NCBI GenBank assembly: GCA_011317545.1
Contig: WUJK01000005.1
Location: 1,426,001 to 1,490,000 of the forward strand
Origin: Coniella vitis
Taxonomy: Eukaryota; Ascomycota; Sordariomycetes; Diaporthales; Schizoparmaceae
DNA: 64,000 nucleotides
Direction: 5' to 3'
Shown here piece by piece: positions 33,030-46,121 of the stretch. A program made the position numbers and the translations under genes. Every line of letters starts with the position of its first letter. The stretch's first letter is position 1. Below the pieces are notes generated by a model, which worked only from the letters and a program-made list of their open reading frames with translations, was not told the origin of the DNA and made no database searches.

Positions 33030-35824
33030 AGCACTTGCACCAGCCTTTCTTTTCTCTCTCTTCTATTGAGGGGAGGGATCGGTATTCTGCGTATGTGTGA
33101 CTATTATACGTCCTTGAAATTGTCTTGTGTGTATGTACTATGTAGATGGCTTGGCAAGTGTCAAGTGCCCGATTGAACCGAACTGTTTGTTGGTGGACGA
33201 TGATTGTGTGTCTTTGCGCAGATGCGTACTACAGATGGGGGGGGGGGGCGTTTGATAGCGTTTATTGCTCCTATTTTCGGAACATGCAGTGGCTCAAGTA
33301 CCTGTAGATAAGACAGTACTTTACAGTTGGCAACTTCCGATTCTCCTTCCAGATACAACAATCATTCCCGCCTGTTATCTAAACCTGCTTGATGATTCTA
33401 CGCTACAAGATAGCTTTGTATCAATTGAACACTTATGATACGTGTGCTCTGTATAAGAAGGGGAGTACACTGGCGTAGGTACTCAATGAGAACGATCGGA
33501 GCAGCTCGATACATCTGTGATGAGTAATTCCTCCATACGACAGCTTTGGTCGTGTTTCGTACAGACGCGCTTTTACCCGAGGTCGACCCATAATTGATTT
33601 GATCTTTCGCAGCTTTGCATTCCTACAAAGTACAGAAACTCCGGAAAAAAGCGAAGAGGAAAAAGAAAAGAACAAGCCTTGGCCATGACAAGTTGGATCG
33701 CTGGACCAATCGCATTGGCCAATCTCCGTGTACATACTTTCAGTAGTACAGAAGTGCATGACTGGTACTACATAGCATATATGGGTCTCACGACGGGCAA
33801 ATGCCGGTTACAGGCGGCCCGATAGAAAGAGCTGCGCACCCCCATGGAATCATCCCAAAGAATGGAGTGCAAGAAGGAGTTCTGATGATGGGCGATGGAA
33901 GGCTTCTTCTTTGTCTCTTTTTCGGAAAAATGTCGTCATGTTGCGACTCTCATCAATCCCCCTCGCGCATCACCGACCCGTCTGCTCTATGCACTTTAGG
34001 AGTAGCTGCGCCAGCGACGTGGTGGAGGGCTGGGTGGGTGGGTGGCCTGCCTGTCCCTTCCTTCACCATGGGACCGAAGCGATTGGATAGACACAAAACT
34101 CAAATATGTGGACGAGCGCGTGGGAGAGTTTATATTACGTGTCTGCAGCGCAGTTCCGATATCCCGTCTCTGCCTGGTCTGACCCAATGCTTCATGGCCA
34201 GCTCTTCGCATCTCCAATTTCGCGTCTACGGCTCATACCCATTGACGGCCGACCACTGGGGTTTCGTGCCCGAAGTGGACGGTATTATGGTCCAAGTCTC
34301 TCTTGTATATATATAGCGGCCGTCGGTTTCGCCTAGGTCGGCGACAGGGGGACTCTCCAGTAACAGCCCAGCGGGCACAAATGGACAGCGCCCAAGTTCT
34401 GTTCAGAGGACAATATCAGTGAGGGTAAGGGTTTGTGTCAGTCATTTAGTCCCTCTTACTAAGCACCAGCTCCAACTTTGGACCACACGGGTATGGGGGG
34501 GGGGCCCACGGGCATCACTTGCTCACGACCTGGTAGTTCACCCATGCTACGCAAAGTCAAGCTTGCAGTTCTCCAGGTCTTTCCATCTTACACCAAGGGA
34601 GGTATGTATCTCGGGGCCAGGTTTGGTGCCGAGGGATAGGACACATCCCGCCATGGCTCGCTCCACAAGCTTCACTTGCTAAGCACCCTTCATCTCGGCC
34701 ACCATGGTTATTGTTGTTACTCCAAGTGCATAGGTACTGAGTATTCTCGTGTTGTTAAGAGATGAGAGTGTGAGATGAGGGAGCCCTAACAAACTGGATT
34801 TGCCTTGTTAGACACGCATGGTCAAGTGCCGCACGACATCAGATGCCTGCACGAGCAACAGAAACTTGGCTCGCCTCTTAAGCAAAAGGACGAGCCAGCA
34901 GCTGAACCAGACGAGACGCGCGAATCACCTCAGCAATTTGAGGCCCACGAATCTTTCTGTACAGCACACTACCCGCTTGCTGTGTGGTGATCTCTGTATC
35001 AGGACACGAGGACCATTCCTTTCGGGCTGGGTGTGAGCGTGTTGGAACCCTATTCCAATTTTGCTTATTCAGTGACTGGTAGAGACTGAAAACAATGTCT
35101 CATCTGCACATTCAGTGTATAAAGCAGCTCTGTATAGTCTCGACTTGTGTGGTTGATGTTCTCTTCTTTCCGTTTCCTTTTCTTTTCCCCTTTGGCACAT
35201 TTCCGACTCATTCTTGTCCTACTTTGTCTTTCTTCTCTTTTGTCCAAATAGAGAAAGGGATGGCAAGAGATCGAAGGGTCTGAAAGTAAGACGAGGTCTT
35301 CCGCTGCATCTAGTATAGCCTACAAACATATGAGCGACGTTATCCTTATATATATACACCGCGTAACAATAAAAGAGCAACAGAGATCCCGGCGCTCATG
35401 AAACATCGTAATTGGCTGCTGATAAGTGCTAACGAGATCTTGACGCTCGTTTTGAGCACACATATCGCCAATTCTCGAATGTTTCGAGCATATAGGTAAG
35501 ACTATTAACTCAGTTGTCGTTGCTTCTATTTTCGCCGGGCGCATATATTGCAATGCTGCGACAGCACAATAAGAAGATTCTGCTTGATAGTTCAATTCTT
35601 CATCAACTGTGCTTCAACCTTCCCTTCGATCTTAAACGAGATGGGGGAAAAGAAAGGGGCAATTTCTCAAGTCAAATAGAAACCTAGTCAAGTTCCTCTT
35701 GTCCAATTCCCTCCAAATGGTCGCCCTTCCTACTGTCCATACTCATGCATCGTTTGACCAACAACTACCTCGTCCTCGAGATATCCTCATACCAATGGCC
35801 CGTCGTCGCCGCCGTCAATCACTA

Positions 35825-36071
35825 CTACTCGCTGCACCTCTCGCGCCGGGGGGGGGGGCTCAGAACCGGGCTCGAGACAGCCAGCTCAGCCACCTGCGTA
35901 GACATCTTCGTCGCCTTGGCTGCGCCACCGGTGTCGAGGTTGCTGCTGCTGTTTCTGCTGTTATTGTACTGATGATCATGATGACGATGATGATAAGAAT
36001 GATAGTTGCAATCGTCGAGGTTGCTATAGCAATATACGTGATCCTCTTGTCCTAGTCCGCGCGTACTCGTT

Positions 36072-36106
<35 letters not shown>

Positions 36107-36212
36107 GGTGTTTCCTTTTAGGCCCGGTGCTGGTGCTGTCGACACTGTCAAGTAAAACCTGCCATTTCCATCTTCAACGCCACCGCGATTCCCACCACGG
36201 GCACGAGACCGG

Positions 36213-36251
<39 letters not shown>

Positions 36252-37997
36252 CACGACGGGGACACGCGGCTGAGCACACGTGTCTGGAGGAGCAGTGGCC
36301 AGATTCTCTTGCCGACGAGCTGGCGGACGGCCGGGAGACAGGCTATGACGAAGCAGCATGTCAATTCGGCGTAGTAGGCGTAGTAGGTTGCCCAGATGAT
36401 ATGCTGGCGTGCTGCAACGGAGAGAGCTGTATGGGATAGCATGTGTGAAGTCAGTGAGTCATTTCTATGTATGCTATGAATGGGGGGGGGAGGGAGGGAA
36501 AAAGACAAGAGGGAAGAAGAAGAAGAACAAAAGTCTGAAAAGGAAAAAGAAAAGTGTGGGAGAAAAGTTCAGGATTTTGGAGGCGGGACTTGGCTCAGAG
36601 ATAGAATTTGCAACAACACAATCAGTGTAACAACAAAAGACGAAAAGAAAAGGGAGCAAGTAGATAAACACAACATACCAAGATTCCTTCGCAACCTATA
36701 CAACACAAACCGCATCACCGCCACCAGACTCGTCACGATACCCGTCGCAAACACCGCAGTCACGCTCACCTTACTCTCCCTCTTCATCTGCAACCTGCCC
36801 ACCACCACAGCCGGGATCACAACCAGCCACACATCAAACACCGCATTCACCGCCGAATAGGCACCACTGCCGTCCCACACATCATTGTACTTGCAATCAG
36901 CCGACTGGTTGAGCTCCCAGTTGCAGCTCAGTGGCCGCGAGACCAAGAAGGCCGAGAGGACATACGAGAGGACGAGCAGGATGTTGAAGGTGTGAGTGGC
37001 GATTAGGACCTGACGAAGCCGGGAGCCCTCAAAGACACGCTGGTAGAGCAAGATGATGGACATTTTGCAGAGGCCTAGGCCAACCGAGTAGAGAATGGCG
37101 CGGCAGAAGTCGATGCGCCAAAAGTAGGGCAGTTTGGCCAAGTCGAGGGTCCAGTAATTGATGAAATAGCCGTAGTAGCCTTCGAGGATGCACATGATGA
37201 ACTGGCCAACGAGGGTACCCTATTCATTTTGAGTGGGACAATTAATGGCTCGGTAGAGTGCTTGTTGATTCCAAAAGTATACGAAGGGTTTGTTGCGACT
37301 GCAGAAAATACAAGAGTATAGTAATAAGCTAGAATCCACTCACATAAGCCAGGGCACAGGTAGTATCAGCCCAGTTCCATTTTCCGAGTCCCAGCACCCG
37401 TGTTGCAATGCGAAGGCCAAACACTATGGTCTGAATGACGAAGGTGATGATGGCCTCAACCCAATAGTTGGGGTCCACCGTCCAGACTGGCTGTAACTCG
37501 TCGCAATCGCGGTAAAGAACGCGATAACTAGCTGCCAAAGGTTGGTCTATGGTCAGTGCTAGCTTCCCCATGCCGTCTTTCAGAAGCTGTAGGAGATGAT
37601 GATCTCGGGTGTTGATAATAAGATTATACTAGAGGGGGCACATTGGAGCTCATGAGTTCTCCTTACTGTAGTATGTTGAAGCAGTCTCGCAGGTGTATCC
37701 GAGACAGTCCGCCACAGCGTTGAAGCCATCCGTCGTGCAAACACAGCCGAGGTTCGTGGTCGAATTACATGATGCTTCATAACATTCGACCTGATATGAC
37801 AGAGCCAAGGTTCAAAATCATAAGAACAACACAGGAAAGTTCCCTCGCAGCGTGTATGATCAGTTGAAGAGGGGAAAATATATACTCACACCACAGTCCG
37901 TCAGAGAAACCTCGCTAATATTGCGAGCCCCGGTAGTCGAGGCGAAGAGGAACAAGAGCGCCGTCACACGACGGAGAGGACTCCGGTAAGCCGACAT
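35825..37997 (-). CDS. CFEM-domain PTH11-like seven-helix receptor
   Basis: This is a fungal cell-surface receptor candidate of the Pth11 class. There are five exons: 37890-37997, 37667-37790, 37344-37576, 36679-37219 and 35825-36426 (introns 99, 90, 124 and 252 nt), giving 535 residues. A signal peptide (MSAYRSPLRRVTALLFLFAS) precedes a CFEM-type Cys module, with TDCGVECYEASC, GCVC and ADCLGYTC in order. A seven-helix rhodopsin-like domain follows, with helices including VEAIITFVIQTIVFGLRIA, VFDVWLVVIPAVVVGRL and VTAVFATGIVTSLVAVMRF, and ending in ELTCCFVIACLPAVRQL. The cytoplasmic tail of about 150 residues is unusual: a Ser-Trp repeat (WSWSWSWSWS), a run of 13 Thr, and a His-rich patch (YHSYHHRHHDHQY), each encoded by simple-sequence DNA. 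The exon 2-3 acceptor (GAAAG, 37577) is weak but is the one that keeps phase. A G-run at 35847-35856 near the stop makes the last residues slightly uncertain. Confidence 0.82.
36070..36250. repeat. Coding microsatellites in receptor tail
   Basis: A (CGT)n tract at about 36072-36107 encodes poly-Thr on the minus strand. A (CCACGA)n tract at about 36214-36250 encodes the Ser-Trp repeat. Both are in frame within the receptor's last exon. Confidence 0.8.
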
Positions 37998-39788
37998 GGC
38001 GGTAAATGGTAGATGTATGAATGAGTGACCGATTGCTTAGGCAGCTTAGGAGAAATTGAAAATTACTGGACAGATCTTGGACAGGTCAAAGGATTCTCTT
38101 ATTCAACTTCAAAAAGAATAGCCGAAGGAGGGATCAAATAGGAGATCCTGGCCAGACTCTCCATCCACGGGGGTTGGACCGCTTTCTTTCAAAGAACCCG
38201 TGCACTGCGACTCTTGGATACGATCGAGAGTCTTGGCCAGTACGATCGAAATACAGTTCACCATTTAATTTGGATCAACACACGGGAAGGTCGTCTCGAT
38301 TGGGACGGGTCGACTTGCCGGATAGATTTTCCATGGATGGAACTGTGTGCCTTCAGTTGACCGCCCAGGACATAGCAATTGCAGCAATGACATGGACTTA
38401 CCAACATTGAAACTCGATGCGCCGGTTCTGAAGAAAGACCAGGGAACATCACTGGCACAGAGCGATAATTTGCCAAATCTATTTGGTCAGATGACAACTG
38501 AATACCATTTATAGAACCTGCGCTGCCTCCCGCTACTCGAACAATGAACGAAGAGCACAAGTCCCTGGCCCTGGCATTCTGGGCACTCAAGCCCCGTCAT
38601 CAAAGAAAAACCTGTTCGCGTAGGTTGCACAGCTAAATGTCATCAGACTTTGGACGGAGAGTGAGCACAGTAAGGCGCCTTCATTCTATCAAGGACTCCA
38701 AACTCGCCCAATATGGCACAAAGGAAAATATACTATTTTCTCTTGTAATATAGACATGGGTGAAAGAGAGCCATACGCAGCCGTGCCTTCACGGGCAACC
38801 ACACGATTCTAGCACCCTCATTCACGGTCGTTCTATTAATATACTTTGGATCATCCCAGATACGGGAAGTGTGGAAGTTCAATCTCATTAACTCGGAGGG
38901 CAACATATTGGGGACACATCTTTCGTCACGAGAATTCTTTCAATGATGCACTGTCGGTGCACGTCTACTTCTGTGGCAAATAAGGTACTGGTTTTTATCG
39001 AGGACACTAGATGTAGCAAATATCCTGGTTCATCGCCAGGTCGTCCAGCAAAACCTATCAAGGCGTTCAAAGAGACGTCGACATGAAACCTGAATAGTAA
39101 TTGTAAATGTGTATGGATTTAGATGGTTGATATAGCTGGCTAAGTGTCTTTTCCCCCTTCTGGATCTTGCCAAGAGCATATACATAGTATAACGTCCAAG
39201 CAAGGACTTGTCCACACCCATCCTTGATCCTAGCCACTCAGCGAGCTCTGTGATTCGGTGGCTTGGATGTGAATTATTATGTCGAGGCTAACTGTTAGGG
39301 CTCTCTACTTTATTTCGACACCTTCCATCCACTTGACGTTTGTCATAAGAACCACCCGCCCTTTCTCCTCCATCCTCTGGGCGTCTGGTCTTCATTGTTG
39401 AAACACCAAAATGCCTGGTCTTGGTTTCGGCACACCGTACCAACACCCGTTTTGTATTATACAACGCTTTTAGGACATGAATAATAAATTTTGTGACCGT
39501 AGCCAAATACAAGGCGGCTGGGCCGTCGATCTTTCGACAAGTAACCAAGGATTTGAGAATGAAAATCCGACGCCTTTCAAACTCCTTGTAGCCATGCAAC
39601 AGAGTAAAGCAGTTTAACATCCAACACGATGTGGACAGCGCGTCGATTCGAAAAGAACAAAGGTTGCGAAATTAGGTCAAATATTTGTTGTATCATGCAT
39701 ATGCCGGCGGAAAGTATTATGATGGTTCTGCGATAGGTGACAATGGCCTTGCATTCTGCCGTTGCGGTTGCGGTACTCACAGGCAGTA
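37998..39788. other. Intergenic, promoter of CFEM receptor
   Basis: I see no supported gene. One TACATAGTA copy lies at 39181-39189. The region is AT-richer than the coding parts. Confidence 0.6.
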
Positions 39789-41692
39789 TCACATCATGCC
39801 TAGCCGTGTTCTTCGCTTTTCCATCTTGGGCATTGGTGGAGCCAGACCCATCGCAGGTCCTCTTGGTAGAGGTTGTCCCATCCTACCTTGGCCCGGGACC
39901 ATTGATCTAGGAGGACCCCCTGAGCCTGGAGGAGGCCGCATTCCCGGCCGCCCTGGAGGGGCCAGAGGAGAGCTGCCGTAGCTTCGTTGAGAACTCATTG
40001 AGCTCATGGAAGGTGTCCGCCGACTGGCCTGAAGCCGTCGCCATGCATCTCTCTCACAGTATTCCTTGCCTTCAACCTCGAAATAGCCGTCACTCAATAC
40101 TTTTTGACAATCGCCACAGCGGAAGCAATTGAGATGATATTTGGTGTACTTTTCGTCTTCCAAATACTGTCCTTCGATGCCGTCAGAGCAAGACCCGCAA
40201 AGACTGCCGTTTTCCTTATGGTAATGGAATTTGCAGAAAGGCCTGTCTGCATGTACGTAGAATTCGGCTGTCTGGAACGGAGAGCTGCAGCTGGTGCATA
40301 CAAAGCATGCCTTGTGGTAGCGACCTGTCAGCCTCCCATCCGCACTCGAAACCGATTTTCCGGTGATAGCCAGGCCGCACGCCTTGCAATTTCCTCGCGA
40401 TTTTGGCGGCACTGTGCCGTCACGGCGTGCGGGTGGCTCGGCTGGAGATGGGGGGAGAGTTTTGGGCTGCAATCCTTGAACCGCGGGATCCCGACGTTCT
40501 GTGCGATCCCACCTCGACTGAGGCGGCGACGGCGGTCGGCCTCCTTGAATGGCCGGGTCATAGCGATCCCCTGAACTTCGTGGTGCATTGGGGCTCGATG
40601 GTGTCCGCATATGAGGAGATGTCGCATAATCCATGGGCGCCAGCTCGTCCATGGAAGATTGTACATCGTTTATAAGTGTATCAAAAGGCGAACTGCCTTG
40701 TGATGGCTTTCGAAGCGATGTTGCCGATCGGGCGGGACTTGTACTAGAGCTGGGATGGCTTGCATGGCTGTGACTGGACCCGTGAGACATGGAAGAGGCG
40801 ACGGAAGCGGAGGGTGAGTGATAAGGATTCTTGCTGCCGAATTCGGCTTCCAGATTGATACTGGGATTTCTCACTCCTGATCGAACCAGACTGGTTCGTG
40901 GTGGGGGCGGCCGGGATGTGTCGCGCATTCTGTCAGGTCTGGGTCCTGGAGCCGAGGGTGTTCGTAAAGGCGGCTCCTGTCTGTCAGGCGATCTATTGGG
41001 AAATGTTTCTGCGCGGCTGAGTGCTACAAACCCGTCGGATTGAGAGTCCTTCTTAGGCGGTCCAAACCCGCCATAACCATTGTTCTTGGGCATCCGTGGC
41101 GTGCCCGCTCCACTGCTCGACATCCGGGAGCCGAGCGAGTCGTTGTCCGATTGTTGTCCAGGGCTCCGCAAGCTAGGTATAGGTGGTATTTCGCTCGAAT
41201 CCTGTCCATACGGTCCTGCGGAGATGTCCTCGATTCGTGTGAGCAGGCTGAGGCTTTGCTTCCGGGGACTTATGGCAGGATATGGCTGCTCGGAGCCACC
41301 CTCGGCATATCCACTGTACACAGAACGCGCCGAGTGCGGCAGGTTCTGGTCTTCATTTGGTGCAATTGCTGGCGCAAAATAATCGTCGGCCCGGCCAATA
41401 CTGGGCCTTGCTCCTGGTGTTCTTGGTGACACACTTCTGGAACCACTCGAGAGGCTGATTGGTGTCCGTGGCTGGCGCGAATAACTTCGATCTGCAGATG
41501 AACGGTCAGCACGTCCAGGTAGCAATCTGACATTGTAGGCTCAACTCACTTGCGATAGCCGTATCAACTGGCGGTATGGCACCAATCTTGTCATGAACAC
41601 TTCTGCCAAGAGGCATAAATGTGTCCACGGACGAAGTGCCGTTACCATTGGCAGCAAGGTTACCACCATAACTGTTACCACCACCACTATTG

Positions 41693-41723
<31 letters not shown>

Positions 41724-41856
41724 TGCCGTTATTGCTCTCAATGAGTGCTGGTGTGCCGCAAACATGCTCTCCCATCATGGAGATCTCAATTTCTTGGTTG
41801 CATGATGAGCATTTGATAGTAGGCATGAAGCTCGACTCTCGCGGAGCCGCCGCCAT
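39789..41856 (-). CDS. LIM-domain protein (paxillin-like Pxl1 type)
   Basis: LIM proteins of this kind link Rho GTPase signalling, actin and the septation machinery in fungi. Two exons, 41550-41856 and 39789-41491 (58-nt intron), encode 669 residues. The N-terminus has a short zinc-binding-like motif, CSSCNQEIEISMMGEHVC, followed by a poly-Ser/Asn tract encoded by (CTG/TTG)n. A long disordered Ser/Pro-rich region follows, with many SPRTP and PPSP motifs that look like proline-directed kinase and SH3 sites. Two LIM domains lie near the C-terminus: LIM1 at about 471-525 (C471, C474, H495, C498, C501, C504, C522, H525) and LIM2 at about 534-584 (C534, C537, H555, C558, C561, C564, C581, D584). 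The tail is Pro/Gly/Met-rich and ends in basic RRTRLGMM. Yeast and fission-yeast Pxl1 share the layout. Confidence 0.88.
41690..41727. repeat. (TTG)n(CTG)n microsatellite in LIM gene exon 1
   Basis: A trinucleotide tract encodes the SSSSSSSSNNNN run on the minus strand. Confidence 0.85.
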
Positions 41857-42699
41857 TGTGCCCGTTGGTGTTCGGAAACCGGAGTATTGTCAATTCTTCA
41901 GATATCTGCCCTATAATCCTGGAATATCCAAAGTTGGCTGTGCGTCATGAGGAAGCGCGCTGTCGCTTATTAAAGGTGTGGTGCGACGGGAACGGGTTAC
42001 AACGCTCGCGAGCACAGAGAACAATGCTGTGAACTGGTATGCGGGTCACGACGCGTTGGGTTGGTACGGTCGTGAATTCACTTGCAAAGACACAACAAGA
42101 CGGCAGGGCAAGGGCTCGATCTGGTCTGGTATGGCCGGGCTTTCGCTTCTTTGACGGGTGACAACGAATGAGGGGAGGCTAGGCGCAGCAACCATTCGAA
42201 ACAAGGCTCGGTCTGTGGCAGGTCTTTTTGGCTGTAGCAAATCTGTGCAAAATGCGGTCATGCGCGTGCTGAAACGGATGAATACAGGGCGGCGGCGCGG
42301 GCTGGTTTGGAACTCAGGTCTTGGTTGGCCAAGCTGGTGTGGTTGGGCACAATTGCGAGGCAAAGGCAGAAGAAAATGGTAATGAGCGACTGGACAGAAT
42401 AGGAGACAGCCACGTTTGGGCAAGTGGCAAGTATCAGAGGCGAGGAAGCAACAAAGCCTTGCAGATGTGTTTGGAGGGCCAGAAGAAAGGGAAACAAAAG
42501 AGATGCGACGAGGCTGAAGAAAACAAGGGGAGAAGAAGCAAGCCGCTGAGAAGAAGGAGGAACAAGTTGGCGTCTGACGTGCGTGGGCTTGGTCAGTGTT
42601 GCGGAAATGTCTCGAGTTTGGCAGTGTGGAAGGGCAAGAGCAGGGCCAGGGCGCCTGCTGCTACTGTTTGGGGTATGGAGGGCACTTGGCTACCTGTCA

Positions 42700-42847
42700 G
42701 TACCTGGGTACCTAGCTACATAGTAAGCTTGTACATAGTACTATAGTACTTGCAGGTGCAGGGGACCCCAAGTTTGCCCACGGAGGGCCGTACCATTAGG
42801 GTAGGAGGGGTCCAAGGAACGGAGGTACCCCTGCAGTACCCAGGTGC
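42700..42847. repeat. MITE-like nested inverted repeat upstream of LIM gene
   Basis: GTACCTGGGTAC (42700-42711) pairs with GTACCCAGGTGC (42836-42847) at 11 of 12 positions, and an inner pair, TGCAGGGG (42757-42764) with CCCCTGCA (42828-42835), is exact. Both outer arms are followed by CCTAG. The left half also contains two TACATAGTA copies. The total length of about 150 bp would suit a small foldback element, but no target-site duplication is certain. Confidence 0.5.
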
Positions 42848-43343
42848 CTAGGTATGTTTCCAACAACTCCCTTTCGCAGCGCTTCTCCTGCTTCTTGCTC
42901 CTGTTTGAGCTGCAGCCCTGCCACATGTTGCAGTAGCCCTCCAGCAGCCCGCTGGACCTTGAAAACATGGAGGTGGATCGAACAAGAAGACAGGCTGTTG
43001 CCTCAGTGTCTGCGCCCTGCACGAGTGTGCGCGCACTACTCTAGTAGAAGCTGCAAGGCCATCCGGCGAACCAACCGTCGGCATCAACGTCAAGAACCAT
43101 GGGACGTGCACAGAATGACCCCTGGCTCCCTGCGCAGCCAAAGATGGCCCGAGTGGAAACACGGGCTCCACTGTCGAAGGAACACTGAAGATCTGGAGAG
43201 GCAAATACTTTGGGCTGTTGTTATGATGAATCGTACCAGCAGCAGCAGAAGGGAACTCTGGAGAAAGGTAGAACTGGGCGCTGTTGTTGCCATGGTCGGA
43301 TGAAATGTATCATGGGCGTAGTGTCTTCCATTGCGCATGTACA

Positions 43344-43372
43344 TATATATATGTATATATATGTATATATTA
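43344..43372. repeat. Alternating TA/TG tract
   Basis: A stretch of repeated TATATATG units, simple-sequence DNA. Confidence 0.8.
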
Positions 43373-46095
43373 TATGCGATAGAGTACGTGGTCAAGTTAT
43401 CCACGGTCTGACTGAACCATGAGTAACCTTACCTACTATTGCCTTGTCAGCACTCTGTAGTATGATATACAGTGAAATGCTCAGGGCGATATGCAGCATC
43501 GGCTGATTACGAGCACGAGAATCTCGGAAGAGCAGCTGGCCGAGGCTGGCCGGGGCTTCAAGCTCCCTGAACAATGCAGCGAGGGCCTGCGAAATTGGGC
43601 GAGCCCGTTTGCCCGGGTGCAGTTCGTGTGCCTGTGGATGCGCTGCTGGGATGCGATGCTTGGGGGTGGGGCCTCTGTCAGCCAGCACACGCTAGACCGC
43701 TTTGGTAAATTGCACAGTCGTGGTCGCGCGGCCAATCGGGCAGTCGTCGTCGTCGATCCGATAACTACAGAGCCATCACTTGATGACTCTTTCTCTGGTG
43801 TGCAGCGCTCTCACGTAGGTACCATGCCGATAATAGTAGTCGATGCATACATAGTACGGTTCAGAATTGGCCGCGCCCCTCTCTCCCAATAAATCCTTCT
43901 CCAGATGTTATGGGCAACAAACCACTTCCCATTACATAGTACCCACGTGGGCTTGCTCCTCCTTGCATCGCATCGTTTGTGATGTGGAATGACGACCAAT
44001 TCTACGCGAGAGCCCTGTGCGCATCGATGTTCTTTCTGTTCACTTGATGTTTTCCAAGAACGGCCATGTACGGTTATGTAGCAGTCCATCAATCGGAGTT
44101 ATGCTACATCATAGTATAGTGTTTAGCCTCTGTGGCTGTTTGGTTGGCACCTAGAAGGAATCCAGTGTTCTGCCGAAAACAAGCGCGCACTTGAAGTTTG
44201 CGGGCTGGATAAAAGTACTTGCTATGTATACTTCGTATGTAATAGGCCAGGGTCGGTACCTGACAGCTTCCTCAATGTCACCTGTGCCCTTGGAATCGCG
44301 AAATAGAATGGAAGCTGCCCCCTCGACTAGCGCCTCCCGTCAGGAGTCCTGAAACCACGCATTCCGAATGGCGCATCCCGAGCAGCCAGGGGAACCCAAG
44401 TAAAGCCAGCCCGCTCCTACATTGTACTTGCTAAAAACCCCACAGAGCCGCTACTACCATAGTAGTCTGTACTTAGCTTCCACCTGCTTCATGCCCTCGT
44501 CCCTCGTTCGCTCCTCATTCAGCAATCAGTTGCAAAATCACTGGCACGAGGCCCTGCCATCACGAACCCCACGACTCGTGCCCGCCAGCCACGGCGACCA
44601 GGCTACGGTCTTTGCCGTTGTCATCATCCCGGCCGCGAACACTGGCAATCGCATATGCATTCTCCACACCATGTCGCCGGCGCAAGACAGGCCCAGGATA
44701 AGGAACACCAATTTCCCAGGGACCGTCAGCGATCCAACATCGATGGTGTGCAGTTGAAATATGCAAGCAGCCCAAGACCACCCTCTTAGGATTCCAAGAC
44801 CAACCGCAGGTGTCGACTCTGTGTGCTGCGCATGCGACGACGCAATTTGCCCTGCAACTACTGCCATGGACCGAGTGCAATCCAAAATCCTCGAATCCAC
44901 AATTCGAAACGACCGCCAAGGCCAGAAAAAGACTCGCCCCGAATCCAGTCACAGCATCTCTGGTTCGGCTCATGATTACGCCCATCCATTCTCCGTTTTG
45001 AGAGGAGCACTTGTTGCGCTCTGCGTGCTGATCGACATGCATGCCACTTGCTTATCGCTGCCCTGTTGGGTTGTCCTGTTGTCCCCATTCCCAAAGGAAT
45101 GGTCCTGCTCCAGTGCCAGACGAGCAACAAACTGCCAGGAGCTGCCAAGCATTCTGAAAGGGCACGGCCTCACGTATGATGCAAGCCTGTCTGGCCCCAT
45201 TGGCTACCGCCATCTATTCTCCCTGGTCGTCGATGAAATGACAGCCACGAGAAGGGAATGGCTTCCTCCTTTAGTCCAGCCTAACCAACCTACGCGTGGC
45301 GGGAGCCGTTGCGAGTACGACTAGGGAGGATCCTGCGCTGGCAAGACAAGTCGTCTCCGAATTTCGAAAGCATGCCATGAAGACATACGCCGACCAACAT
45401 ATGTGCAATTCGAAAATGTGATCGGAAAACTCCGTAAATAGCTTTTGAAAAGCCCCGCGCCGTCCCAGTATGACATTTCTCAGCTCTACACCATCAAAGC
45501 TCGCAACTTAGTGTTCATGGCATCAGGACTAGCCACTCAAAAGCTGTATCCTCGACGGAAGAAGCCGTCATATACCAGTATTACTTTGCAACCTCCTTCT
45601 CAACCCATGCTACGAATTGAACACGGCCTCTCGACATCGCGTACACGTGAATGCCTTTGTCGCCTGGCGTGTTCGAGATCGGAAGCTAGGCGCTTGTGTT
45701 ACGACACTAAGTGATTCAAAGAAGATTAGTGGTCAGCGAACTGCCATAGGTGCTTGCAAGAGTGACCGACATCTGATTGCACAATTTGCTTCCTTCGAGC
45801 CTATTGAAACACTTGCTGCTACTTGATAAGTTCTTCGGGAAGTCTGCATACCGATGCTCTCGCGCTTTAGCTCGGCCCCACGTAGCGGCCGAGAACTGAT
45901 GGCAGTGATTCACATCATTGCTCACAATGTGGTGCTGCTTATCGACCGGACTCCGCTCAGGAAGTGACGCGGCTTCAAATGGGCCACCAACCTTCTCTCC
46001 TGAACTGAGCCGCACGGAGTTAATCAAGTTCAATTGAGATTGCTGTCTTTACTTTGTAGCTATATCAGTCTGGGTCAGTCGTTCTGGGAAGAAAC

Positions 46096-46121
46096 CCCCC
46101 CCCCCCCCCTAAAAAAAAAAC
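46096..46121. repeat. C-run joined to A-run
   Basis: About 16 C, then a T, then about 10 A. It is a homopolymer junction in noncoding DNA. Confidence 0.75.

Larger units (their letters stand above)
32579..35824. other. Intergenic, promoter of aminotransferase and 3' side of CFEM receptor
   Basis: This 3.2-kb stretch shows no convincing gene. It contains the Gcn4/CpcA-type site and a CCAAT box (32929-32944), TACATAGTA motifs at 32819-32827, 33014-33022, 33021-33029 and 33136-33144, and G-runs at about 33237-33247 and 34495-34503. Confidence 0.55.

Noticed and set aside
44761..45324. 187-codon plus-strand open frame in the gene-poor island
   Set aside because: No motif, signal, domain or splice structure is visible, and a minus-strand frame of similar length overlaps it. 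Chance length is plausible at this base composition.
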